A stretch of DNA of 64,000 nt from Gaiellasilicea sp963761905. GTDB taxonomy: Bacteria; Actinomycetota; Thermoleophilia; Gaiellales; Gaiellaceae. The translations under genes were made by a program, and so were the position numbers. This document shows, piece after piece, positions 40,598-49,098 of the stretch (position 1 is its first letter; each line of letters begins with the position of its first letter). The stretch lies in assembly GCA_963761905.1 (NCBI GenBank), contig CAVXIQ010000008.1, positions 434,001-498,000 on the forward strand, given 5' to 3'. The notes under the pieces are model-generated. The model was not told the origin of the DNA and searched no databases. It worked only from the letters and a program-made list of their open reading frames with translations.

Positions 40598-42288
40598 GCG
40601 TCACGTCGCTCGAGGCGACCGTCGATGCGCTCGTGGGCGATCTGAGCGCGATTCGGGCTCCTCGGGGAAGCGTGCTGAACGCCCGTTCGTGGCAGACGGA
40701 GGCGCCGCTTCGGATGCTGCTGAACAACCTCGATCCCGAGGTGGCGGAGAAACCGGAAGAACTCGTCGTCTACGGAGGCTCGGGCCGGGCAGCTCGCTCG
40801 CCCGAGGCCCTGCGCGCGATCGTGCGCACCCTGCTCCGGCTCGGCGACGACGAGACGCTGCTCGTCCAGAGCGGCAAACCGGTGGGTGTCTTCCGCACCC
40901 ATCCGGGGGCGCCGCGCGTGCTGATCGCGAACTCCTTGCTCGTTCCGCGCTGGGCGACGTGGGAGGAGTTCCGGCGCCTCGAGGCCGAGGGACTGACGAT
41001 GTTCGGCCAGATGACAGCGGGGAGCTGGATCTACATCGGCACCCAGGGAATCCTTCAGGGCACCTACCAGACGTTCGCGGCGGCGGGGGAGGTCCACTTC
41101 GGCTCGTCGGATCTGAGCGGACGAACGATCCTGACCGCGGGGCTCGGCGGGATGGGCGGCGCCCAACCTCTCGCAGCGACGATGGCGGGCGCGGCGATCC
41201 TCTGCGTCGAGGTCGATCCGGAGCGGATCCGAAGGCGGCTCGAGACCCGCTATCTCGACGAGGTGGCCGACTCGACGGACGACGCCGTCGCGCGCGTTCG
41301 GGCGGCCGCCGCAGCCGGACGACCGCTCTCGGTCGGGCTCCTCGGAAATGCCGCAGAGATCGTGCCGGAACTGTCACAGAAGCGTGAATTCTTCGACCTG
41401 GTCACCGACCAGACCGCCGCTCACGATCCCCTCACCGGCTACATCCCGGCAGGCTTGTCGCTCGACGAAGCCGCTTCGTTGCGCGATTCAGACCCTGACG
41501 AGTACGTCAGGCGCGCCCGCGAGTCGATCGCGAGGCACGTCGAGGCGCTGCTCGAGTACGTCCGTGCCGGGAGCTATGTCTTCGACTATGGAAACAACCT
41601 CAGAGGTGAGGCCCATGAAGCAGGTGTAAGCGAGGCCTTCTCATACCCGGGCTTCGTCCCGGCCTATATCCGACCGCTCTTCTGCCGTGGGATCGGGCCC
41701 TTTCGTTGGGCGGCCCTCTCCGGCGACCCGGCCGACATCGCTTCCATCGACGAGGAACTGCGGCGGCTCTTCCCCGACGATGACCTCCTTCAGCGATGGC
41801 TCGAGCTCGCGTCAGAGCGCGTTGCCTTCCAGGGCTTACCGGCGCGGATCTGCTGGCTCGGCTACGGCGACCGCGCCCGAGCCGGCCTCGCGATCAACGA
41901 GCTCGTCCGCAGCGGGGCGGTGTCGGCACCGGTGGTGATCGGGCGCGACCACCTCGACTCGGGCTCGGTCGCCTCCCCGTATCGGGAGACCGAGGCGATG
42001 CGCGACGGCTCCGACGCGATCGCGGACTGGCCGATCCTGAATGCGCTCCTCAACACGGCTGCGGGCGCGACCTGGGTGAGCGTCCACCACGGCGGCGGGG
42101 TCGGCATCGGCAACTCGATCCATGCCGGCATGGTCGTCCTCGCCGACGGGAGCGACGATGCCGCAGAGCGGCTCGAGCGCGTGCTCGCGGCCGATCCGGG
42201 CACCGGCGTGATGCGGCATGCCGACGCCGGCTACGAGACCGCGCTCGACGCGGCGCGCGAGGGCGGCCTCGACCTGCCGTCCGTCTAG
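40594..42288 (+). CDS. hutU: Urocanate hydratase
   Basis: 564 residues from GTG (VSVTSLEATVDALVGDL). Family blocks: LRMLLNNLDPEVAEKPEELV, the NAD-binding TAGLGGMGGAQPLAATMAGA, the YIPAGLSLDEAASLR loop, FDYGNNLRGEAHEAGV, ICWLGYGDRARAGLAINELV with the active-site Cys region, and VHHGGGVGIGNSIHAG. Converts urocanate to 4-imidazolone-5-propionate using NAD+ as electrophile. Translationally coupled to the small membrane protein. Confidence 0.95.
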   Translation: MSVTSLEATVDALVGDLSAIRAPRGSVLNARSWQTEAPLRMLLNNLDPEVAEKPEELVVYGGSGRAARSPEALRAIVRTLLRLGDDETLLVQSGKPVGVFRTHPGAPRVLIANSLLVPRWATWEEFRRLEAEGLTMFGQMTAGSWIYIGTQGILQGTYQTFAAAGEVHFGSSDLSGRTILTAGLGGMGGAQPLAATMAGAAILCVEVDPERIRRRLETRYLDEVADSTDDAVARVRAAAAAGRPLSVGLLGNAAEIVPELSQKREFFDLVTDQTAAHDPLTGYIPAGLSLDEAASLRDSDPDEYVRRARESIARHVEALLEYVRAGSYVFDYGNNLRGEAHEAGVSEAFSYPGFVPAYIRPLFCRGIGPFRWAALSGDPADIASIDEELRRLFPDDDLLQRWLELASERVAFQGLPARICWLGYGDRARAGLAINELVRSGAVSAPVVIGRDHLDSGSVASPYRETEAMRDGSDAIADWPILNALLNTAAGATWVSVHHGGGVGIGNSIHAGMVVLADGSDDAAERLERVLAADPGTGVMRHADAGYETALDAAREGGLDLPSV

Positions 42289-42324
42289 CCGCGGGCGACG
42301 AATTGGGGGCACGACCCGCTGAAG

Positions 42325-42330
42325 TAGGCT
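42325..42330 (+). promoter_or_regulatory. -10 element of leaderless hutI
   Basis: TAGGCT, 7 nt before GTG 42338, within the 49-bp gap after hutU. Confidence 0.5.
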
Positions 42331-42337
42331 CGGCCGC

Positions 42338-43547
42338 GTGAGCCGGCTCCTGATCCGCGATCTCGCCCAGGTCGCGAGCCCCGCCGGCCGCGACGCACCC
42401 CTGCGCGGCAGCGCGCTCGCGGATCTCGACTGGATCGACGACGCCTACATCCTCTGCAACGGCGTCGAGATCGAGGCGGTCGGACGGATGCGCACGCTCG
42501 GCTCCCTCGAGGGTGACGTCGAGGAGATCGACGCCCGCGGGTTGAGCGCGATTCCTGGGCTCGTGGACTGCCACACCCATCCCGCGTTCGGCGGAGACCG
42601 GGTGGACGAGTTCTCGCTCCGCGCGGCCGGCGCGAGCTACGAGGAGCTCCACGCCGCCGGCGGCGGGATCCTCTCGACCGTTGCCTCGACCCGAGCAGCT
42701 GGAGCAGAGGGTCTGACTCGCGCCGTCGCGCGCCATCGCGACTGGATGCTGCGCGCCGGCACGACGACCTTCGAGGGCAAGTCGGGCTACGGGCTCGATC
42801 GCGAGACCGAGCTCGCATCGCTCCGGGCGATCGAGGCCGCCGGCGGGATTCCGACCTGGCTCGGCGCGCACGCCGTCCCGCCCGAGCACGACGACGCAGA
42901 CGCCTACCTCGATGCCGTCCTCAGCGGACGTCCTCCCCGAGGCCGCCAGGTTGGCCGAGGCCGCGGACGTCTTCCTCGAGCGTGGCGCGTTCGACGCGAG
43001 CCAGGCACGGCGCTACCTCGAAGCGTGCGCGGCCGCCGGTCTCGCCTTGCGCCTCCACGGCGACCAGTTCACCGAGGCAGGCGCGATCCCGCTCGCGATC
43101 GAGCTCGGCGCGCGTTCCGTGGATCACCTGGAGGCGACGGGTCCGGACGGGATCGCGGCGCTCGCGGCGAGCGACGTCACCGGTGTGCTCCTGCCGGCGA
43201 GCGCCCTCTTTCTCGGCCGGCCGATGCCACCCGCCCGCGCGCTCGTCGACGGTGGCGCCGCGATCGCCCTCGCGACCGACTTCAACCCCGGCAGCTCGTT
43301 CTGCGAGAGCCTGCCGCTCGTCTGCTCGCTCGCGGCAATGCAGCTCGAGCTCAGCCCTGCCGAGGCACTCGCCGCCTGCACCGTCAACGCTGCGCACGTT
43401 CTCGGTCGTGCCAAGACGATCGGGAGGATCGCGCCGGGCTACCGCGCGGACATCGTTCTCCTGGACGCTCCGGACTGGCGCTACCTCGCCTATCACCTGG
43501 GCGGGCCGGTGATCTCCCGCGTCGTCAAGGACGGGGTGCCGCGCTAG
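42338..43547 (+). CDS. hutI: Imidazolonepropionase (frameshifted)
   Basis: About 402 residues after removing one base near 42923. Amidohydrolase zinc motif DCHTHPAFGGDRVDEF, EGKSGYGLDRETEL, later LRLHGDQFTEAGA (metal His) and LATDFNPGSSFCESLPLV (catalytic Asp). It opens imidazolonepropionate to formimino-glutamate, which the formiminotransferase at 37323 then uses. It ends 22 bp inside the convergent hypothetical gene. Confidence 0.9.
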
Positions 43548-43932
43548 GCGTCGGCCACTCGAGACCGCCGTCCTCGACGGCCGCGTCGAGCGCCGACCGG
43601 AACCGGTCGAGGTCGCCGCCGATCCGCTCGAGCTCCGGGCGGTCGAGCAGGAGCACCGCGTCACGGCCGCTGTGCGCGACGACGACTGGCGCCGAGCCGG
43701 CGGCGGCTGCGGCCACGTCGTCCGGCTGGTCGTTCAGGTGGTAGGCCCGGACCGACACGGGCAGAGACGTCCGAAAGTCCCGCCATTCCTGCCGCTCCCG
43801 AACACGCCCGTGGGTCAGGCCGCAGAGGGCGCAATGACGAGTGCCGCGAGCTCGGCCGATCGCGTACGCGAGCTCGCCCACGATCCCGCCGCGTGCGTCG
43901 TAGACGAGGCTCAGGCGATCGACGCGGCTCAC
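43525..43932 (-). CDS. Conserved hypothetical protein with CALC motif
   Basis: 135 residues from GTG (VSRVDRLSLVYDARGG). Beta-rich N-terminus, ELAYAIGRARGTRHCALCGLTHG with a Cys-x2-Cys pair, then a C-terminal half ending in a long helix. Similar GTxHCALCxxTHG proteins occur in many actinobacteria without known function; the CxxC plus His could bind metal or thiol. Leaderless, divergent from the next gene. Confidence 0.65.
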   Translation of the reverse strand: MSRVDRLSLVYDARGGIVGELAYAIGRARGTRHCALCGLTHGRVRERQEWRDFRTSLPVSVRAYHLNDQPDDVAAAAAGSAPVVVAHSGRDAVLLLDRPELERIGGDLDRFRSALDAAVEDGGLEWPTPSAAPRP

Positions 43933-43938
43933 CGGTCG

Positions 43939-43944
43939 AGTGTA
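43939..43944 (-). promoter_or_regulatory. -10 element of leaderless CALC-motif gene
   Basis: TACACT on the minus strand, 6 nt before GTG 43932. Confidence 0.55.
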
Positions 43945-43956
43945 GGGGCGCCGCGG

Positions 43957-43962
43957 CATACT
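43957..43962 (+). promoter_or_regulatory. -10 element of leaderless membrane protein gene
   Basis: CATACT, 6 nt before GTG 43969; it faces away from the minus-strand element 12 bp to its left. Confidence 0.5.
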
Positions 43963-43968
43963 GAACCC

Positions 43969-44376
43969 GTGCCTTCGAAGAAGCAGCGACGCCGCCAGCA
44001 GAAGCTGAAGCGGCACGAATGGGAAGAGGTCTACGTCGACGAGGACGGCCGCGAGCTCGACCCGGACGAGGCCGAGCAACTGATCGAGCCTGCGAAAGCG
44101 TCGCGCGGTGCCAAGGCGCAGCCCGCGGAGCGCGGCCGGCGCGTCGTCGAGCCCCCGTCGTGGCGCCGGACGGTCAAGCGCGGCGTGCTCTTCTTCCCGC
44201 TGATGCTGATCGTCGTCTTCGTGATCCCCAACGCCAACACCTCGACGGTAGGAAAAGTCATCCAGACCCTGACGCTGATGGCCTTCTTCCTGCCGTTCAG
44301 CTACTTCATGGACAGCGTCGTCTGGCGCTCATACCGCCGCCGGCAGGCGAAGCCGGAAGCGCCGAGGAAGTCCTAG
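43969..44376 (+). CDS. Hypothetical membrane protein with charged N-terminal tail
   Basis: 135 residues from GTG (VPSKKQRRRQQKLKRHEWEE). About 75 charged cytoplasmic residues precede two transmembrane helices (GVLFFPLMLIVVFVIPNA and IQTLTLMAFFLPFSYFM) and a basic C-terminus. Unknown function. The stop codon is shared with the convergent cupin gene (CTAG). Confidence 0.65.
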   Translation: MPSKKQRRRQQKLKRHEWEEVYVDEDGRELDPDEAEQLIEPAKASRGAKAQPAERGRRVVEPPSWRRTVKRGVLFFPLMLIVVFVIPNANTSTVGKVIQTLTLMAFFLPFSYFMDSVVWRSYRRRQAKPEAPRKS

Positions 44377-44708
44377 GCCGCCGAGCCGCGGTAGTGGCCC
44401 TCGCCCGGCCACGGGGCGAGCAGGAGCAGGACGCGAGCGCCGTCGTCGGTCGCGAGCGCATGCCGCTCGTCGGGATCGAAGCGGACGAGGGTGCCCGGCT
44501 CGGCCTCGATCGTCTCGCCGCCGGCGGAGATCCGGACGCTCCCTTCGAGCACCGTCACCCACGCGTTCTCCTTCACCTGGTGGTCGCCCATCCGCTGCCC
44601 CGGGTTGAGCACGAGCAGCACCGCGCGCGCCTCGTTCCCCGAGTGGACGACGAGCGGGTCGCGTGTGCCGTCGGGCGCCGAGACGTCCATCAGGTTCCAG
44701 CTCTGCAC
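44373..44708 (-). CDS. Cupin-domain protein
   Basis: 111 residues from GTG. Motif 1 is altered (GDHQVKENAWVTVLEGSVRI: His and Glu in place) and motif 2 is PGTLVRFDPDERHAL with the His. Small mono-cupin, probably metal-binding; enzymatic role unknown. A weak TAGGCG lies 6 nt upstream of the start. Confidence 0.75.
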   Translation of the reverse strand: MQSWNLMDVSAPDGTRDPLVVHSGNEARAVLLVLNPGQRMGDHQVKENAWVTVLEGSVRISAGGETIEAEPGTLVRFDPDERHALATDDGARVLLLLAPWPGEGHYRGSAA

Positions 44709-44732
44709 GCGGGTCGCCTAACCGACCCTCAG

Positions 44733-44738
44733 TAGACT
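44733..44738 (+). promoter_or_regulatory. -10 element of the MBL-hisS-aspS operon
   Basis: TAGACT, 10 nt before GTG 44749, so the 5' leader would be only a few nucleotides. Confidence 0.45.
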
Positions 44739-44748
44739 CGACCGTCCA

Positions 44749-45393
44749 GTGACGCTCGCGGTCGACCAGCTTTCTCTCGGCGCCATTGGCACCAATTGTT
44801 ACATCGTCCGCGCCGGCGAGACCGAGACAAAGGCGGCGGTCGTCGATCCGGGCGCGGATGCGCCAGCGATCCGGCAGGCGCTCGACGAGCTCGGCGCCAC
44901 GTGCGCCGGGATCCTGCTCACGCACAGCCACTACGACCACATCGGCGCGCTGGCGGAGCTCGCCGAGGAGACGGGAGCGCCGGTCTGGCTGCCGCGAGGC
45001 GAGCTGGACGTCTTCCGCCGGCCGAACGACTTCTTCGGCGGGCTCGGCGTCTCGCTCCGTGGCTATGACGGCGAGGCGACGCTCCTGACGGGCGGCGAGA
45101 CGGTCGAAGCAGCCGGCATCGCCTTCGAGGTGACGGCTGTCCCGGGCCACTCTCCCGGGCACGTGGCGTACTACGCCGACGCGAATCTGTTCTCCGGCGA
45201 CGTCCTCTTCGCGGGTTCCGTCGGCCGAACCGACCTCCCGTTCGGCGACTGGGACGAGCTCCTCAGCTCGATCCGAACGCTCGCCGAGGCATATCCGGCC
45301 GAGACGATCGTTCACCCCGGACATGGCCCGGCGACGACACTCGGCGACGAGCTCGCGCGCAACCCGTTCCTCGCCGAGCTCCGCGCGTCATGA
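44749..45393 (+). CDS. MBL-fold hydrolase (glyoxalase II-like)
   Basis: 214 residues from GTG (VTLAVDQLSLGAIGTNCYIV). Zinc motif THSHYDHIGAL, later VPGHSPGHVAYY (His), FSGDVLFAGSVGRTDLP (Asp) and HPGHGPATT (His): the five-motif set of small hydroxyacylglutathione-hydrolase-like enzymes. It overlaps hisS by 4 bp; the same MBL-hisS order is seen in other bacteria. Confidence 0.88.
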   Translation: MTLAVDQLSLGAIGTNCYIVRAGETETKAAVVDPGADAPAIRQALDELGATCAGILLTHSHYDHIGALAELAEETGAPVWLPRGELDVFRRPNDFFGGLGVSLRGYDGEATLLTGGETVEAAGIAFEVTAVPGHSPGHVAYYADANLFSGDVLFAGSVGRTDLPFGDWDELLSSIRTLAEAYPAETIVHPGHGPATTLGDELARNPFLAELRAS

Positions 45394-46631
45394 GGCTCGA
45401 GCCTCCGCGAGGGACGCACGACATCACGCCCGCCGAGCAGCCGCTCTGGCGGCGCGTGACGGGCGAGATGGAGCGGCTCTGCGCGCTCTACGGCTATCGG
45501 CCGATCCAGACGCCGGGGTTCGAGGACACCGACCTCTTCCAGCGCACGTCCGGCGAGGGCTCGGACGTCGTCCAGAAGGAGATGTACACCTTCACCGACC
45601 GCAGCGACCGCTCCCTGACGCTGCGCCCGGAGGGAACGGCGCCGATCTGCCGCGCCTACCTGAGCCACGGGCTCCAGCAGGAGCCGCAGCCGCAGAAGCT
45701 CTACACGATCGCGCCGATGTACCGCTACGGCCGCCCGGGCCGCGGGCGTTATCGCGAGCACTGGCAGCTGTCGGTGGAGGCGATCGGCTCCGACGACCCC
45801 GCGCTCGATGCCGAGGTGCTGCACCTCTACGACACGCTGCTCCGGAATCTCGGCATCACCCAGTACCACCTCGAGCTGAACTCGATCGGCGACCGTGCGT
45901 GCCGCCCCGCCTATGTCGAGCGACTCTCCGCCTGGCTCGGCGAGCGCGAGCAGGAGCTCGACGGGGACACCCGCGAGAAGCTCCGCACGAGTCCGCTGCG
46001 GGCGCTCGACAACCTTGCCGCCAAGCCCGCGCACGTGCAGGAGCTCCTCCGCGACGCGCCCGCGATCGGCGACTCCCTCTGTGACGACTGCGTCCGGCAC
46101 TTCGCCCAGGTTCGCGCGTTCCTCGACGAGCTCGGGGTCGCGTACACGCTCGTGCCGACGCTCGTCCGCGGGCTCGACTACTACACGCGCACCACCTGGG
46201 AGTTCATCGGCCCGCTCGACGGCGCCAACTCGACGATCTCCGGCGGTGGCCGCTACGACGGGCTGATCGAGGAGATCGGCGGTCCCGCGACGCCGGGTGT
46301 CGGCTTCGGCGCCGGGATCGAGCGACTGCTGCTCGCTCTCGAGGACGCGGGCGTCACCGCGGAGCCGTCCGCACCCGACGTCTTCCTCGCCGTCGAGCCC
46401 GACGCTCCTCGCGAGCTCGCGCTGCGCTGGCTGAAGGAGCTCCGGGCCGCCGGGATCGCCGCCGACACGGACTACGCAGACCGGTCGCTCAAGGGCCAGC
46501 TCACCCAGGCCGGCCGTTCAGGCGCGCCCACGACCGTGATCGTGGGAGCGGGCGGCGCGACCCTCCGCCGCCAGGGCGCGCCGGACGAACCGCTCGCGCA
46601 CGCCGACGTTCTCGGCAGACTGATCCGATGA
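45390..46631 (+). CDS. hisS: Histidyl-tRNA synthetase
   Basis: 413 residues. Class II motifs: RLEPPRGTHDITPAEQ start, motif 2 with MYRYGRPGRGRYREHWQLSVEAIG, HisA motif LVRGLDYYTRTTWEF, motif 3 GVGFGAGIERLLLAL, then a C-terminal anticodon-binding domain (DVFLAVEPDAPRELAL). Charges tRNA-His in the cytoplasm. Coupled to MBL and aspS by 4-bp overlaps. Confidence 0.95.
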   Translation: MRLEPPRGTHDITPAEQPLWRRVTGEMERLCALYGYRPIQTPGFEDTDLFQRTSGEGSDVVQKEMYTFTDRSDRSLTLRPEGTAPICRAYLSHGLQQEPQPQKLYTIAPMYRYGRPGRGRYREHWQLSVEAIGSDDPALDAEVLHLYDTLLRNLGITQYHLELNSIGDRACRPAYVERLSAWLGEREQELDGDTREKLRTSPLRALDNLAAKPAHVQELLRDAPAIGDSLCDDCVRHFAQVRAFLDELGVAYTLVPTLVRGLDYYTRTTWEFIGPLDGANSTISGGGRYDGLIEEIGGPATPGVGFGAGIERLLLALEDAGVTAEPSAPDVFLAVEPDAPRELALRWLKELRAAGIAADTDYADRSLKGQLTQAGRSGAPTTVIVGAGGATLRRQGAPDEPLAHADVLGRLIR

Positions 46632-48368
46632 TCTGGCGGACCCACAGGTGCGGCGAGCCCACGGCGGCGCTCGTCGGCGAGCGGCTGATCCTGTCCGGCT
46701 GGGCGGCGCGCCGGCGTGATCACGGCGGCCTCGTCTTCATCGATCTCCGCGACCGCACCGGTGTCACCCAGCTCGTGCTCAACCCGGAGCACGCGCCCGA
46801 GGCGGCGGAGCTCGCGCACGGAATCCGGAACGAGTTCGTGCTCCGCGCCGAGGGCGAGCTCGTCGCGCGCGCGCCGGAGACCGTCAACGCGAACATGCCA
46901 ACCGGGGAAGTCGAGCTGAAGGTCGATGCGCTCGAGATCGTCAGCCGCTCGACAGCGCTTCCGTTCCAGCTCGACGAGGAGAACGTCGACGAGACGCTCC
47001 GCCTGCGCTACCGCTGGCTCGACCTCCGCCGCGAGAAGCTCCAGCGCAACATCGGCCTCCGCGCCCAGATGGTCGGGATCATCCGCCGCACGATGGAGGA
47101 GGCGGGCTTCCTCGACATCCAGACGCCGATTCTCTTCAAGCCGACGCCCGAGGGCGCGCGCGACTTCGTCGTTCCGAGCCGCCTTCAGCCGGGCCGCTTC
47201 TACGCGCTTCCGCAGAGCCCGCAGATCCTCAAGCAGCTGACGATGGTGGCCGGGTTCGACCGCTACTACCAGATCGCGATCTGCTTCCGGGACGAAGACC
47301 TCCGCGCCGACCGCGTCCAGGAGATCACCCAGCTCGACGTCGAGATGTCGTTCCCGGACCAGGAGCTCCTGTTCGCGCTGATGGAGACGATGTACGCCCG
47401 GATCTGGCGCGAGTGCCTGGGGATCGAGATCGAGACGCCGTTCGAGCGGCTCACGTGGGCGGAGGCCGATCGGCGCTTCGGCTCGGACAAGCCGGACACC
47501 CGCTTCGGGCTGGAGCTCGAGGACGCGACCGAGGCGACGCGCGGCTCCGAGTTCGCCGTCTTCGCCGGAGCCGAGACGGTGCGCTTCCTCCGCGTGCCCA
47601 GGGCGTTCAGCCGCGGCGAGCTCGCGAAGCTCGAGGAGGTCGCCAAGGAATGGGGCGCGAAGGGGCTCGCCTATCTCGTCTTCGACGCCGGCGAGGTCCG
47701 CTCGCCGATCGCGAAGTTCCTCTCGGAGGCGGAGCTGGCGGCGTTCGGCGGCAAGGACGGCGAGACGCTCCTCTTCGCGGCGGCCGACCGGGAGCTGACC
47801 TCCCGCGTCCTCAACGCGCTCCGCCTTCACCTCGGCCGCGAGCTCGGCCTGATTCGCGACGACCACTTCACGTTCCTGTGGGTGACCGACTTCCCGATGT
47901 TCCGGCGCGACGAGGAGTCGAAGCGCTGGGCGGCCGAGCACCATCCGTTCACGCGGCCGACGAAGGAGTGGGAGGCAGCGCTTCCACGAGGAGCCCGAGC
48001 AGGCGCTCGCCCACGCCTACGACCTGGTCGTGAACGGGAACGAGCTCGGCGGCGGCAGCTTCAGGATCCACGAGCCCGAGCTGCAGGCACGGGTGTTCGA
48101 GCTCCTCGGGATGTCCGAGGCCGAGCAGCGGTCGAAGTTCGGCTTCCTGCTCGACGCGCTGGCGATGGGGCCGCCACCGATGGGCGGGATCGCCCTCGGG
48201 ATCGACCGGATGACGATGGTGCTCGCCGGCGAGCCGAACCTGCGCGACGTGATCGCATTCCCGAAGAACCAGGCCGGCGTCGACCCGATGAGCGGCGCGC
48301 CCTCCGACGTGACCGCGGAGCAGCTCGCGGAGCTCGGCATCGCGCTCGTCGAGGAGCCCGGCCAGTGA
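46628..48368 (+). CDS. aspS: Aspartyl-tRNA synthetase (frameshifted)
   Basis: About 579 residues after skipping a C at 47981. N-terminal OB fold (VLSGWAARRRDHGGLVFIDLR-like region), motif 2 FRDEDLRADRVQEITQLDVE, the bacterial insertion domain, flipping loop and QSPQILKQLTM, then motif 3 GGIALGIDRMTMVLAG. The ~580-residue length with a GAD insertion is the bacterial type. The gene is essential, so the frame break is almost certainly a sequence error. It follows hisS directly. Confidence 0.93.
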
Positions 48369-48793
48369 GCCCGAGCGCACTCCAACGTGCTGTCGTCCTT
48401 GCGGCGGTGGCGCTACTCGCCGCCCTCGGTGCGCTCGCGCTGGCCGCCAACCGAGACGACGGGAGCGAGACGGCCACGGGCCCCGAGCAGGTGCCCACGG
48501 CAGACGGCGGCTGGTACACGGCTCTCGCCGGCTCCCGCGGAGCGCCACGCGATGCCGAGCGCACGACCTGCCAGCTGATCCTGACCCGCCGCTCGCTCGG
48601 CGTCAGCCATCCGGTGCTCCCCTGCGGCGCGAAGATCTACCTGGCCTACGGCGACCGCGAGCTGCTCACGGCCGTGATCGACAGCCGCCTGAAGAAGCCG
48701 GGCCGCCAGTTCGAGCTGACCGAGTCGCTCGCGACCCGCCTCGGAATCGAGGGAACGCAGGAGATCCGCTGGCGCTTCGCGACGAGGGGTTAG
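48365..48793 (+). CDS. Membrane-anchored RlpA-like (double-psi barrel) protein
   Basis: 142 residues from GTG overlapping the aspS stop. LQRAVVLAAVALLAALGALAL is a signal/anchor. The C-terminal domain TCQLILTRRSLGVSHPVLPCGAKIYL...FELTESLATRLGI has the strand order and closing L-x(3)-L helix of the RlpA-like double-psi barrel, with two Cys likely forming a disulfide. Such domains bind or cut peptidoglycan; the catalytic Asp is present as VIDSR. Confidence 0.65.
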   Translation: MSPSALQRAVVLAAVALLAALGALALAANRDDGSETATGPEQVPTADGGWYTALAGSRGAPRDAERTTCQLILTRRSLGVSHPVLPCGAKIYLAYGDRELLTAVIDSRLKKPGRQFELTESLATRLGIEGTQEIRWRFATRG

Positions 48794-48796
48794 ACT
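48791..48796 (+). promoter_or_regulatory. -10 element of the 48.8-kb non-coding RNA
   Basis: TAGACT, overlapping the stop codon of the RlpA-like gene; predicted start near 48802. Confidence 0.45.
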
Positions 48797-48801
48797 GAGG
48801 G

Positions 48802-48968
48802 CGCTCGACCCTGTGCGTGGCCTTCCGCGTAAACGTGAACCAACGCTCACGTAACGGGAGCCTGGGTTCGGTCTAGACCTCACCCGTCGACGGCCGGCAC
48901 GGCACCCACCTGGTTCAGCCAGGTTCGCATCGGCGGGAGGAACCAACGGCAGGGTCGGAGCACTTTTA
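48802..48968 (+). ncRNA. Candidate structured RNA, possibly 6S RNA
   Basis: The ends pair (GCTCGACCCTG with CAGGGTCGGAGC, one bulge) and are followed by ACTTTT. Three internal hairpins: ACGTGA/TCACGT, GGGTTCGGTC/GACCTCACCC and ACCTGG/CCAGGT. Length ~165 nt. In Bacillus the 6S RNA gene bsrA lies beside aspS in the hisS-aspS...mnmA...alaS block, the same setting as here. I cannot confirm the 6S central bubble by eye, so the family call is tentative. Confidence 0.4.
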
Positions 48969-48969
48969 G

Positions 48970-49052
48970 TTGGCGCAAGATCGGAATCTGCCGAAGCAGA
49001 TTCCGATCGCGCGAAGACCCCTGAAGGGTCGCTTCGCTCCCGGCTCACGTCC
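48970..49052 (+). repeat. 83-nt structured repeat, copy 2
   Basis: Constant TTGGCGCAAG (48970-48979), a perfect 11-bp stem ATCGGAATCTG / CAGATTCCGAT (48980-48990, 48997-49007), and a 45-nt constant end starting CGCGCGAAGA (49008-49052). Ends match copy 1 at 23930-24011 with a few point changes; the stem sequence is completely different yet still paired. Confidence 0.75.
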
Positions 49053-49086
49053 CTGGAGCTGGGCGACCAGTCTCCTAGTCGGCCGG

Positions 49087-49092
49087 TACGCT
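49087..49092 (+). promoter_or_regulatory. -10 element of leaderless mnmA
   Basis: TACGCT, 6 nt before ATG 49099. Confidence 0.55.
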
Positions 49093-49098
49093 GGCTCG

